A model generated the notes under the pieces. That model searched no databases. It was not told the origin of the DNA and was given only the letters and a program-made list of their open reading frames with translations. A stretch of 64,000 nucleotides of DNA from Pseudophaeobacter flagellatus. Lineage in GTDB: Bacteria > Pseudomonadota > Alphaproteobacteria > Rhodobacterales > Rhodobacteraceae. Below, piece by piece: positions 8,873 through 16,743 of this stretch; positions within the stretch are counted from its first letter, which is position 1; each line of letters opens with the position of its first letter. The stretch lies in NCBI RefSeq assembly GCF_021228235.1, contig NZ_JAJQRG010000002.1:434001-498000 (forward strand), written 5' to 3'. Made by a program: the position numbers and the translations under genes.

Positions 8873-9913
8873 GTGAACATGACACAGACCGAAACAGTCA
8901 ACCGCCAGCTTGTCCTGGCGGAACGCCCCAAAGGCGCGCCGACCAAGGACACACTCCGCCTGGTCGAGGGGGAGATTCCCTCTGCGGGTGCCGATCAGAT
9001 GCTTTTGCGCACGGAATTCCTGTCGCTGGACCCGTATATGCGGGGACGTATGAGCGATGCGAAGTCCTACGCGGCCCCAGTGGAAATCGACGACGTTATG
9101 GTGGGCGGAACAGTCGCGCAGGTCGTGACCTCGAACGTCGATGGGTTCACGCCGGGCGATTATGTGCTCAGCTTCAATGGCTGGCAGGACTATGCGCTCA
9201 GCGACGGTGCGGGCGTCACCAATCTCGGCAAATCGCCTGCGCATCCGTCTTGGGCACTTGGGATCATGGGGATGCCCGGCTTTACCGCCTGGGCCGGTCT
9301 GACCCAAATTGGCGCGCCCAAACCCGGTGAGACCATCGCCGTGGCGGCGGCGACTGGCCCGGTCGGGGCCACCGTTGGTCAGATCGGCAAGATCTTGGGT
9401 TGCCGTGTTGTCGGCATCGCGGGCGGACCGGATAAATGCAGCTACGCTGTCGACGAATTGGGTTTTGACGCCTGTATCGACCACAAGGCAGATGATTTTG
9501 CCGAACAGCTTGCCAAGGCCAGCCCCGATGGCATCGATGTCTACTTCGAGAATGTCGGCGGCAAGGTTCTTGATGGCGTCATCCCGCTGTTGAACCCGAA
9601 CGCTCGGGTGCCGGTTTGCGGAATAGTATCGCAATACAACGCGACGAGCCTGCCCGATGGACCGGACCGGATGAACTGGCTCATGGGGCAGATCCTGCGC
9701 AAGAAGATCAAAATGCAGGGCTTCATCATCTTTGACGATTTCGACCATCTCTATCCGGAGTTCGCCAAAGAAATGGGAGCGTGGATTGAAAGCGGCAAAA
9801 TCAAATACCGCGAAGAAATAATCGACGGGCTGGAAAATGCACCCGAAGCATTCATCGGTCTGTTGAACGGCGAAAACTTTGGCAAGCGCGTAATCCGCGT
9901 TGGCCGCAACTGA
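8873..9913 (+). CDS. NADP-dependent oxidoreductase, CurA/YncB (MDR leukotriene-B4-DH-like) family
   Basis: The 346-residue zinc-free medium-chain reductase begins NRQLVLAERPKGAPTKDTLRLVEGEIP and has EFLSLDPYMRGRMSD, hallmarks of the CurA/prostaglandin-reductase branch. The nucleotide-binding turn reads AAATGPVGATVGQIGKILG (about residues 158-176) and is followed by YFENVGGKVLDGVIPLLN. Members reduce the double bond of alpha,beta-unsaturated ketones and aldehydes, for example curcumin or alkenals, using NADPH. The start may be GTG 8873 or ATG 8879, seven or thirteen bases after yqhD. It is third in the operon behind the NemR-like operator. Confidence 0.9.
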   Translation: MNMTQTETVNRQLVLAERPKGAPTKDTLRLVEGEIPSAGADQMLLRTEFLSLDPYMRGRMSDAKSYAAPVEIDDVMVGGTVAQVVTSNVDGFTPGDYVLSFNGWQDYALSDGAGVTNLGKSPAHPSWALGIMGMPGFTAWAGLTQIGAPKPGETIAVAAATGPVGATVGQIGKILGCRVVGIAGGPDKCSYAVDELGFDACIDHKADDFAEQLAKASPDGIDVYFENVGGKVLDGVIPLLNPNARVPVCGIVSQYNATSLPDGPDRMNWLMGQILRKKIKMQGFIIFDDFDHLYPEFAKEMGAWIESGKIKYREEIIDGLENAPEAFIGLLNGENFGKRVIRVGRN

Positions 9914-9923
9914 AAGTAAGAAC

Positions 9924-10601
9924 ATGAAAATTTTGATGGTACTGACATCCCACGACCAACTCGGGGATACTGGCGCGAAAACCGGCTTCTGGCTGGAGGA
10001 ATTCGCGGCCCCCTATTACGTCTTCAAAGACGCAGGCGCCGATATCACATTGGCCTCGCCCAAAGGGGGGCAACCGCCAATTGATCCTTCCAGCGACAGC
10101 GCGGATGCGCAGACAGATGACACCCGTCGCTTCAAGGACGACAGCGAAGCGCAGAAGCATCTTGCGAACACGCTGACACTTTCGGACGTGACCGAAGATG
10201 GGTTTGACGCCATCTTCTATCCGGGCGGCCATGGCCCCTTGTGGGATCTTGCCGAAGACGCGGACAGCAAACGCTTGATCGAAGCCTTTAACGCCGCCGA
10301 CATGCCCGTTGGTGCGGTCTGCCATGCCCCCGCCGTGTTCCGCCACACCCAAGGGGCGGACGGCAAACCATTGGTGTCAGGTCGCCGTGTGACAGGCTTT
10401 ACCAACACCGAAGAAGACGCCGTGCAACTCACCGACGTTGTGCCTTTCCTGGTTGAAGACATGCTAAAGGCAAATGGTGGTAAGTATGAAAAAGGGGCAG
10501 ACTGGAGCAGCTTTGTCCTGCGTGATGCCAATCTCGTCACTGGCCAGAACCCCGCCTCATCCGGCGCCGCCGCGCAAGAGATCCTTGCGCTGCTGACGTA
10601 G
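9924..10601 (+). CDS. DJ-1/PfpI (Hsp31-like) family protein
   Basis: This 226-residue type-1 glutamine-amidotransferase-like protein starts MKILMVLTSHDQLGDTGAKTGFWLEE and has the nucleophile-elbow segment VGAVCHAPAVF, with the Cys-His of DJ-1/Hsp31-like proteins, and YPGGHGPLWDL. Family members include Hsp31-type glyoxalase III and protein deglycases that act on methylglyoxal, as well as chaperones. As the last gene of an ohr-yqhD-curA-like operon, detoxification of dicarbonyls is the most likely role, although catalytic activity is not proven by sequence. ATG 9924 lies 10 bases after the previous stop. The operon ends here. Confidence 0.88.
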   Translation: MKILMVLTSHDQLGDTGAKTGFWLEEFAAPYYVFKDAGADITLASPKGGQPPIDPSSDSADAQTDDTRRFKDDSEAQKHLANTLTLSDVTEDGFDAIFYPGGHGPLWDLAEDADSKRLIEAFNAADMPVGAVCHAPAVFRHTQGADGKPLVSGRRVTGFTNTEEDAVQLTDVVPFLVEDMLKANGGKYEKGADWSSFVLRDANLVTGQNPASSGAAAQEILALLT

Positions 10602-10919
10602 GGGCCTAGCCCTGCACCACGATAAAGCCTGATCCGCTTCCCTTTACGGGGGCGACAGTCGGGTGCTTCAGATCAGGGCGGATTTATATCGCGAGTCCGC
10701 CCTCATCGCCCGTGAGACTGACCACCACTCTTAAAAGAAGTCGTTCAGGACAGCGTCAACCAATCAATCGACTTTTCAACGGTATGCGGACTCAGTGAGC
10801 TTTTGCTGCGCTGCCACATATGACCGCATTCGTTAGTTTCGCTTGCAGCTAGAAGCACCAAAGGGTCGATTTAGTTCATCCACAGCTCAGTGCAAAAGCA
10901 CTGCCAGCGACTTCAATCG
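10602..10919. other. Non-coding gap between the DJ-1 gene and the convergent LysR gene
   Basis: No convincing gene is seen. A perfect 8-bp hairpin (AGGGCGGA at 10675-10682, TCCGCCCT at 10696-10703) lies about 75 bases after the DJ-1 stop and could end the operon, although no T-run follows. On the minus strand about 10610-10690 a short frame ends VKGSGSGFIVVQG before a stop, a possible shred of a lost gene that cannot be assigned. Confidence 0.4.
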
Positions 10920-11810
10920 TCATCCGATCTCTCCGGCCACATCGTGGGCGATCCTCAAAATCGCACGGAGCCGCGCGGTTGGCTCGGTCCCGCGGCGGGT
11001 GATTGACCAAAGATCGTGGTAACGGCGATGTGGCAGAGAGACGATCTTCAGCCGATTGCGTCCGGAGAACGCCTCGATCCCGCTGCGTGGCAGCAAAGTG
11101 TAGCCGATGCCCTCGGCCACCGGCGACGGGATTTGCCCGATCTGGTTTACAAAAGTCCGCACCTTCATCCGATCGGCCCCGGCGAACTCATCGGGAAAAT
11201 TCAAAGACAGAAGATCGTCAGCATAGGCGAAACCGTCTGGGTGTGCGACGAAGCCTCGATCTTCCAGGGACTCAAACGTGACCGTTTCATCAGCGTCATC
11301 AGCGGGTAGGACCAGACATAGCTCTTCGCGCCCAATAGACTGGGCGTTGAGGCGCGGGTGACCTGTGTCTTGCCCTGCAATACCCAGATCAAAGCGCCCA
11401 TCCAAAACACCTGAGACAATGGCATCTTGCGGGGCAGCTTCCAAATGGATCAGAAGCTGAGGAGCGTCCTCAATGCGCGCAAGAAGCCGCGGGTAGAGCA
11501 GCTGGGCAAAACTACCTGAACAAGCAATCCGCACCTCTCCCACGTTGGGATCATCGGCCGTGATGGTATTGTGGAGTAGCCGCTCCTCGGTCCGGCGTGA
11601 CAGTCCAAGGTCGCGCACCGCCTCGCCTGCTGGCGTAAGGGTAAAGCTCTTGCCCTCTTGCGCGATCAGGCTTTGTCCCACTTGCTCCTCAAGCTTGCGC
11701 AAATGCTGTGATACGCCCGGCTGGGTCATGTTCAACTTTTCCGCCGCGCGGGTGAAATGCCCGGTCTCGGTCAGGGTGACATATGTTTCGAGCCATGTCG
11801 CGTTGAGCAT
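10920..11810 (-). CDS. LysR-family transcriptional regulator
   Basis: The 296-residue protein has an N-terminal winged HTH (ETGHFTRAAEKLNMTQPGVSQHLRKLEEQVG, residues about 15-45) and a type-2 periplasmic-binding-like effector domain from about residue 90 (GEVRIACSGSFAQLLYPRLLARI). It is divergent from the VOC-family gene at 11915 across a 104-base AT-rich gap with two palindromes, the classic LysR arrangement. It probably controls itself and the VOC/quinone-oxidoreductase pair. The effector is unknown. Confidence 0.9.
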   Translation of the reverse strand: MLNATWLETYVTLTETGHFTRAAEKLNMTQPGVSQHLRKLEEQVGQSLIAQEGKSFTLTPAGEAVRDLGLSRRTEERLLHNTITADDPNVGEVRIACSGSFAQLLYPRLLARIEDAPQLLIHLEAAPQDAIVSGVLDGRFDLGIAGQDTGHPRLNAQSIGREELCLVLPADDADETVTFESLEDRGFVAHPDGFAYADDLLSLNFPDEFAGADRMKVRTFVNQIGQIPSPVAEGIGYTLLPRSGIEAFSGRNRLKIVSLPHRRYHDLWSITRRGTEPTARLRAILRIAHDVAGEIG

Positions 11811-11811
11811 A

Positions 11812-11851
11812 TTTAGATTACACTAAATTATCAAAACTATCAGCTATGATA
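11812..11851. promoter_or_regulatory. Divergent LysR operator region with two palindromes
   Basis: TTTAG-ATTACA-CTAAA spans 11812-11827, right at the LysR start codon, and TATCA-GCTA-TGATA spans 11838-11851, in a markedly AT-rich stretch. LysR proteins usually bind a recognition site near position -65 and an activation site near -35 of the divergent target; two palindromes about 26 bases apart fit that. Binding is inferred. Confidence 0.55.
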
Positions 11852-11914
11852 AATTCACATTCGAAACGGCCTTGTCTATCCCTTCTGTAACTCAGCAAAC
11901 AAAGGACAGCCCCA

Positions 11915-12412
11915 ATGACCCCAACACCACGCACATTCTCTCATATCGGCATCTCCGTCCCCGACCTGGACGCCGCTGTCAAATTCTACTCGGAGGTCAT
12001 GGGCTTTTACGTGATCATGCAGCCCAGTGAGGTGACCGAGGACGACAGCGCCATCGGCGTGATGTGTACCGACGTCTTTGGCCCTGGTTGGGACCGCCTG
12101 CGGATCGCTCATCTCTCGACTGCCGATGGCATCGGCTTCGAGCTGTTCGAGTTCAAGGGCAACGAAGAGCCAGACGATAATTTCGCCTATCGCCGACACG
12201 GGACATTTCACTTCGCGGTTCAGGACCCGAACCTCGAGGACCTGCTGGAAAAGATCCTTGCCGCTGGCGGCAAGCAGCGTATGCCTGTCCGCGCATACTT
12301 CCCCGACGAAAAGCCGTTCCGCATGGTGTATGTCGAGGACCCGTTCGGCGTCGTTTTCGAGCTCTATAGCCACAGCTACGAGCTGACCTATTCGGCAGGT
12401 GCCTATTCCTAA
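11915..12412 (+). CDS. VOC-family (glyoxalase/dioxygenase fold) protein
   Basis: This 165-residue single-domain vicinal-oxygen-chelate protein starts FSHIGISVPDLDAAVKFYSEVMGF and ends with MVYVEDPFGVVFELYSHSYE. His10 and the Glu in the VFELYS segment are in the positions of metal ligands in this fold. VOC proteins include glyoxalase I, extradiol dioxygenases and resistance proteins, so the reaction cannot be fixed. Its partner gene is a quinone oxidoreductase (now broken) and its likely regulator is the divergent LysR gene, which suggests an aromatic or carbonyl substrate. Confidence 0.85.
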   Translation: MTPTPRTFSHIGISVPDLDAAVKFYSEVMGFYVIMQPSEVTEDDSAIGVMCTDVFGPGWDRLRIAHLSTADGIGFELFEFKGNEEPDDNFAYRRHGTFHFAVQDPNLEDLLEKILAAGGKQRMPVRAYFPDEKPFRMVYVEDPFGVVFELYSHSYELTYSAGAYS

Positions 12413-12453
12413 GACGGCCATCGCCCGATCCACTCAACAAAGGAGCCTGCACC

Positions 12454-13357
12454 ATGAAAGCTGCCATCATTCGCGACTACGACACCGAGATCGAAATCGC
12501 CGACATCGATCCGCCCGAACCGAAGGATGAGTCCGTATTGATCGCAGTCCATGCGGCCAGCCTGAACCCTATCGATTACATCCTGCAATCTGGTGTGATG
12601 AAGGAAATGATACCACTGGAATTCCCACACATTATGGGGTTCGACGTATCTGGTGAAATAACAGAGGTCGGCAAGGCGGTCACGGGCTTCAAAGTCGGCG
12701 ACACGGTTTTCGCTCGCGCCAACCAGCAGGATGCGGGCGCGATTGCCCAGACCGCGCGTCTCAAGGCGACCGGAATGGCCCTGAAACCCGAAAACATCAG
12801 CCATCAGGAAGCAGCATCGGTCCCTCTTGCGGGCCTGACGGCGTGGCAGGCACTGATTTCGAAGGCGAATCTGAAATCGGGAGACAAGGTGTTGATCCAT
12901 GCCGGATCGGGCGGTGTCGGCACCCTGGCAATCCAGATCGCGAAACATTTCGGTGCCCATGTCGCCACCACGTGCAGTCCGCGATCTTGGGGCAGATGTC
13001 GTGATTGGCTACAAGACAGAGGCGTTCGATGAGGTGCTTTCGGATTACGATATCGTCTTTGATATGATGGGTGGAGAGACGCTGAACCGGTCATTCAAGG
13101 TCTTGAAGAAGGGTGGTACACTGGTCTCAATCAAGGGGCAGGACACAGAAAACCTGGCATCTGAATATGGGGTTCGGTTCGAATGGTTCTTCATGGAGCC
13201 CGATGGCACAATGCTGGCAGATCTTGGCGCGCTGATCAAAGAGCGGGCCGTAAAACCGGTGATTGACAGCGTTTACCCCATGAATGAGACGGCGAAAGCT
13301 TACGAAGTTCTCAAGGATGGTCACGCCGTGGGAAAGATCGTGATCGCAGTGTCATGA
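12454..13357 (+). pseudogene. Zinc-independent quinone oxidoreductase (MDR family), frameshifted
   Basis: The first frame (12454-13032) reads MKAAIIRDYDTEIEIADIDPP through the cofactor-binding segment IHAGSGGVGTLAIQIAKHFGAHVATT, then turns to nonsense. The correct sequence resumes in another frame with VRDLGADVVIGYKTEAFDEV and runs to IVIAVS at 13357. At the join, about 12973-12976, only four bases separate the ATT and VRD codons. Relatives have about eight residues there, so roughly 20 bases seem to be missing. Both halves are otherwise well conserved, implying recent inactivation or, less likely, an assembly error. The intact enzyme would be an NADPH:quinone or enone reductase. Confidence 0.82.
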
Positions 13358-13476
13358 GACCAGTGTCCCGGCCCGTCCAAGATGAGCTAGAGAAACGCAT
13401 ACGCCCGCCCAAGCTGAAAGCCTTGGCGGGCGGCAATGTCAATCTCGACATTATCCGGCTCATGAGACCAGAGTGA
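13354..13476 (+). CDS. Small unidentified ORF overlapping the oxidoreductase stop
   Basis: An ATG at 13354 overlaps the TGA of the broken oxidoreductase (ATGA) and opens 40 codons rich in Lys, Arg and Pro, ending IIRLMRPE. Translational coupling is suggestive, but no family is recognised. The product may be the head of a gene lost when the insertion sequence arrived 85 bases further on, or chance. Confidence 0.25.
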   Translation: MRPVSRPVQDELEKRIRPPKLKALAGGNVNLDIIRLMRPE

Positions 13477-13560
13477 ATGCTGCATGAGTCAAAATGCGAC
13501 GTCATTCCATCAGTTTCTTAAAACCAGACATTCGCTGCGTCACAGAAACACGGTAAAAGT

Positions 13561-13582
13561 GGGCTGATTTTGTTGAAAAACT
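13561..13582. repeat. Left terminal inverted repeat of the IS
   Basis: Begins GGGCTGATTTTG and runs into TTGAAAAACT; it mirrors 15097-15118 with three mismatches. Confidence 0.75.
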
Positions 13583-13642
13583 ATTCCTTGATCCGTAGGC
13601 AAGTGGCTGATTCAATTCCTGTATTGAGCGGGAGGATTAGCG

Positions 13643-15025
13643 ATGATGGGACCGAAGCAGGAAGCGCAAGCGGCGCTGTTCTACGAATTCTCGCTGGAAG
13701 ATCATATCCCGCAAAACCATCTGCTGCGGTCGATTGAAAGGCATCTCGATCTAAGCAGCATCCGAGGGCATTTGGCAGATTTCTATAGCCACACAGGCCG
13801 TCCGTCGATTGATCCCGAACTGCTGATCCGGATGTTATTGGTCGGCTATTGCTTCGGCATCCGGTCCGAACGCCGCCTTTGTGAAGAAGTGCATCTGAAC
13901 CTGGCGTATCGCTGGTTTTGCCGCCTCGATCTGAGTGACCGCATTCCAGATCATTCTACTTTTTCAAAGAACCGCCATAGCCGTTTCCGCGAGAGTGACC
14001 TGCTGCGCCATGTTTTCGAGACAACCGTTACGCGCTGCGTAGAAGAGGGCCTTGTTGGTGGCGAAGGCTTCGCCGTCGACGCCAGTTTGATCTTCGCGGA
14101 TGTCCAGAAGCAGAACTCCAGCAACCCTAAAGACTGGGAGGATCGCGCGGTCAAAGCAGCAGATGCGCCAAGGGCGGTGCGTGAATACCTCGACGTTCTT
14201 GACGACGCAGCCTTTGGTTCGGCTAGCGAGGTGAAGCCTAAGTTCACCGCCCATGCTGACCCAGCCAGTCAATGGACCGCAGCTCGCAAAGGGCCTGCAG
14301 TCTTTGCGTATTCAGACAATTACCTGATCTACACAGATCACGGGATCATCATGGATGTGGACGCCAGCCGGTCGATCCGGCAGGCAGAGGTCGGCGCCAT
14401 GCGCAAGATGATTGACCGCACCGAGGAGCGCTTTGGTTTGAAGCCTGATTGGGTGGCGGCGGATACGGCTTACGGTTCGTCTGACAATCTCGTCTGGTTG
14501 ACGCTCAAACGGAAAATCCTCCCGTTCATCCCTGTCTTTGACCATTCAAAGCGCAAGGATGGCACTTGGTCGCGGTCCGACTTCACCTGGGACGAAGACA
14601 ATGATCGATACATTTTCCCGGAAGGAAAAGAGCTTCGTCATACCCGGCGAAACTACTCCGACCCCAAGAGACACAAACCCAAGGCTGGCCGCCGCCAGTA
14701 TCGCAGCCTGAAGCTCGATTGCCAGGCATGCCCATCGAAACCAACATGCTGCCCAAACACCGCGACGCGCAGCGTCAATCGAGAGGAATACGAGATCGTG
14801 AGAGACTTCGCGCGGATGTGCACGGCCTCCGACTTCAATCCAACGGCGCAGAGGCGACGAAAAAAGGTCGAGATGCTGTTTGCCCATCTCAAACGCATCC
14901 TAGGGTTAGCCCGCCTCCGATTACGAGGGCCATGCGGCGTCCAAGATGAGTTCACCTTCGCAGCCACCGCCCAAAACCTCCGGAAACTGGCCAAGCTCAA
15001 GCCGATGGTGCCAGCCTTACCGTAG
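13643..15025 (+). CDS. IS1182-family DDE transposase
   Basis: The intact 460-residue transposase has an N-terminal DUF772-like region (LADFYSHTGRPSIDPELLIRM) and a DDE core. The apparent catalytic residues are Asp146 in GFAVDASLI, Asp274 in WVAADTAYGS and Glu410 in VEMLFAHLKR, the last within the usual C-terminal K/R-rich helix. A CxxCPxxxxCCP-like cluster near residue 360 is typical of the family. The start ATG 13643 (or 13646) follows a GGGAGGA ribosome site. Nothing suggests inactivation, so the element may still move. Confidence 0.92.
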   Translation: MMGPKQEAQAALFYEFSLEDHIPQNHLLRSIERHLDLSSIRGHLADFYSHTGRPSIDPELLIRMLLVGYCFGIRSERRLCEEVHLNLAYRWFCRLDLSDRIPDHSTFSKNRHSRFRESDLLRHVFETTVTRCVEEGLVGGEGFAVDASLIFADVQKQNSSNPKDWEDRAVKAADAPRAVREYLDVLDDAAFGSASEVKPKFTAHADPASQWTAARKGPAVFAYSDNYLIYTDHGIIMDVDASRSIRQAEVGAMRKMIDRTEERFGLKPDWVAADTAYGSSDNLVWLTLKRKILPFIPVFDHSKRKDGTWSRSDFTWDEDNDRYIFPEGKELRHTRRNYSDPKRHKPKAGRRQYRSLKLDCQACPSKPTCCPNTATRSVNREEYEIVRDFARMCTASDFNPTAQRRRKKVEMLFAHLKRILGLARLRLRGPCGVQDEFTFAATAQNLRKLAKLKPMVPALP

Positions 15026-15096
15026 AAAGGCGGTATGGTCACAGTTTGACGCGAATAATCAGACCATTAGTCGCGGGCACGCCGCCAAAACCAACG

Positions 15097-15118
15097 AGTT
15101 TTTCAACAACATCGGCTC
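15097..15118. repeat. Right terminal inverted repeat of the IS
   Basis: Reads AGTTTTTCAACAACATCGGC plus two bases, the reverse complement of the left end with three mismatches. It lies 72 bases after the transposase stop. Confidence 0.75.
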
Positions 15119-15208
15119 AGAGACGACCTTCGCCGCGTTTGCAAGCAAGATCGGCGCGAAACCGGCAGGTCAACGGCAGCTCGGCGGGACAAAGCGGACG
15201 TCTTGATG

Positions 15209-15991
15209 TTAGCGGGCGGGACTGAGAAAGGCATAGCGATATGCCAATGCGACGCCGCCGGCTCCACCCACAACGTTTCCCAATGTGACCCAGACCAAAT
15301 TAGTCACGGCCTTTCCGACGGTCACATCGGACCCAGCAAACCATCCTTGAGGAAAGAAATACATGTTTGCGACGGAATGCTCGAGCCCAAGCAGCACGAA
15401 ACCGCTAATCGGCCAAAGTATCGCCAGCACTTTTCCCACAACAGTTCGAGCGGCAAAAGTTAGCCAAATTGCGAGACACACAAGCGCGTTGCACAATGCG
15501 CCTCGAACGAATGCTTCCATTGGGTCCAACGTGGCTTTGCCTTGCACGATTGACACTGCCGTGTCGCCTAAAGGCCCATGCAAAATGCCAGAAAAACCAA
15601 AGGCCACGGCAAGTCCCGCCGCGCCTGCTAAGTTTCCAAGATACACAATTGCCCAGCTTCGCAGCAATTGGCGTGCAGATATTTTTCGGTCAACAGCTGC
15701 CATGACCATCAGAGCATTTCCGGTGAACAACTCCGCACCGCCGACAACGACAAGAATAAGACCCAGTGAAAACACCACGCCCCCAAGAAACCTTGCGGGT
15801 CCGAATGCCGGGTCAACTCCGGTCATTACCGCTGTGTAAGCTGCCCCGCCGAATCCGATAAAGGCCCCTGCAAGGATGGCGAGCACAAACATCTGAAGCA
15901 CCGGAAGCTGTGCCTTGGTGACACCAACACCCTCTACCAGAATTGCGATCTTTGCGGGTTTGTAAGCATCAAAGTTTTCTTCGTCAGTCAT
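15209..15991 (-). CDS. Formate/nitrite transporter (FNT) family channel
   Basis: With the start at ATG 15991 (MTDEENFDAYKPAKIAILVE) the protein has 260 residues; an upstream in-frame ATG at 16024 would add 11. It shows about six hydrophobic helices, the FNT segment GGAELFTGNALMVMAAV, the VYLGNLAGAAGLAVAF helix and a third repeat GLEHSVANMYFFPQG, with the conserved pore histidine in EHSVANMYFFP. FNT channels pass formate, nitrite or hydrosulfide across the inner membrane. The assimilatory nitrite genes are 17 kb away, so the substrate is not settled by context. Confidence 0.9.
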   Translation of the reverse strand: MTDEENFDAYKPAKIAILVEGVGVTKAQLPVLQMFVLAILAGAFIGFGGAAYTAVMTGVDPAFGPARFLGGVVFSLGLILVVVGGAELFTGNALMVMAAVDRKISARQLLRSWAIVYLGNLAGAAGLAVAFGFSGILHGPLGDTAVSIVQGKATLDPMEAFVRGALCNALVCLAIWLTFAARTVVGKVLAILWPISGFVLLGLEHSVANMYFFPQGWFAGSDVTVGKAVTNLVWVTLGNVVGGAGGVALAYRYAFLSPAR

Positions 15992-16041
15992 GTTACCGAT
16001 GATAGAGTATCGGGAAGAGAACAAAAGGTTGTTTTGGTTCG

Positions 16042-16078
16042 AAGCTGTCGTTCTCTGCGGTGCGGAAAACGACAGCTT
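16042..16078 (-). terminator. Hairpin after the SLT gene, possible terminator
   Basis: A perfect 11-bp inverted repeat (AAGCTGTCGTT and AACGACAGCTT) with a 15-base loop starts 17 bases after the stop of the SLT lipoprotein gene and lies before the FNT gene on the same strand. The T-run is poor, so it may end transcription weakly or protect the transcript end. Confidence 0.5.
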
Positions 16079-16094
16079 TGCGTGCCTGGTCGGG

Positions 16095-16682
16095 TCAGCG
16101 GGCGCGGCGGCAGGTGGCCAGTTGCGTCTGGTACATCTGCGAGCGGGCCTCGACTTGGCTGGCGACGCGCATCAACCAGGGTTTGGATTTATAGGTGCCG
16201 CGGGCATAGCCGGTTTGGCCATCGTGATAGGCCAGATATTGGTTGCGCGCATCATACAGAGGGATGCCGTTTCTTTCCTTGCTGGTGCTCATGTACCAGC
16301 CCATGAAATCGGTGGCGTCCTCGATCCGGTCGCGCTTGGCCCGGCGCCGCCCGGTGTCGCGTTTATAGTCTTCCCAGGTGCCATCCAGGGCCTGACCATA
16401 GCCAAAGGCGCTGGACTGCCGCCCCATGGGGATCACCCCCAAAAGATACTGGTGCGGCGTACGGGCCTTGCCGCGAAATCTGCTTTCCTGGTGGATCGTG
16501 GCCATCTGCACATGCATGGGCACCCCCCAGCGCCGCTCTGTCGCGCGAAAGGCCTTGAGGTATTTGGGGCGCTCTTTGATGATGGCGCATGCATTGTCCA
16601 GATTGCGCGGCGGCTGGTTGTGACCGCCTCCGCAGGATGCGACGACCAAAAGAAGTGCGAGCGCGACGATGATTCTGCTCAT
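16095..16682 (-). CDS. SLT-domain lipoprotein (putative lytic transglycosylase)
   Basis: The 195-residue product has a lipoprotein signal ending LLLVVASCG, so Cys17 is the probable lipidated residue. A lysozyme-like SLT domain follows: MATIHQESRFRGKARTPHQYLLG with the catalytic-type Glu in HQES, then QSSAFGYGQALDGTWEDYK and NQYLAYHDGQTGYARGTY. Such enzymes cleave peptidoglycan at the cell envelope. It is monocistronic, with a hairpin after it. Activity on peptidoglycan is inferred from the domain. Confidence 0.85.
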   Translation of the reverse strand: MSRIIVALALLLVVASCGGGHNQPPRNLDNACAIIKERPKYLKAFRATERRWGVPMHVQMATIHQESRFRGKARTPHQYLLGVIPMGRQSSAFGYGQALDGTWEDYKRDTGRRRAKRDRIEDATDFMGWYMSTSKERNGIPLYDARNQYLAYHDGQTGYARGTYKSKPWLMRVASQVEARSQMYQTQLATCRRAR

Positions 16683-16743
16683 TGTCTCTGCCTAAATTGT
16701 TATCTTTTTTTGCCATTCTAGCGAATTTACGCAGAAGAGAAAA

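Larger units (their letters stand above)
13561..15118 (+). mobile_element. IS1182-family insertion sequence
   Basis: The element is bounded by imperfect 22-bp terminal inverted repeats, 13561-13582 and 15097-15118, that agree at 19 of 22 positions and share the core TGTTGAAAAACT except for one base. One transposase gene fills it. No target-site duplication is apparent next to the ends (AAAGT on the left, AGAGA on the right), so one end may be mis-set or the flanks may have been rearranged. It lies downstream of a frameshifted gene and before an unrelated minus-strand transporter gene. Confidence 0.8.

Noticed and set aside
8132-9925. Long minus-strand frame of 597 codons opposite yqhD and the CurA-like gene
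   Set aside because: It lies wholly antisense to well-recognised genes and has His/Arg/Gln-rich composition typical of the opposite phase of GC-rich coding DNA.
13550-15130. Target-site duplication of the IS
   Set aside because: Flanking bases were compared at several offsets and no repeat of 3-8 bases was found.
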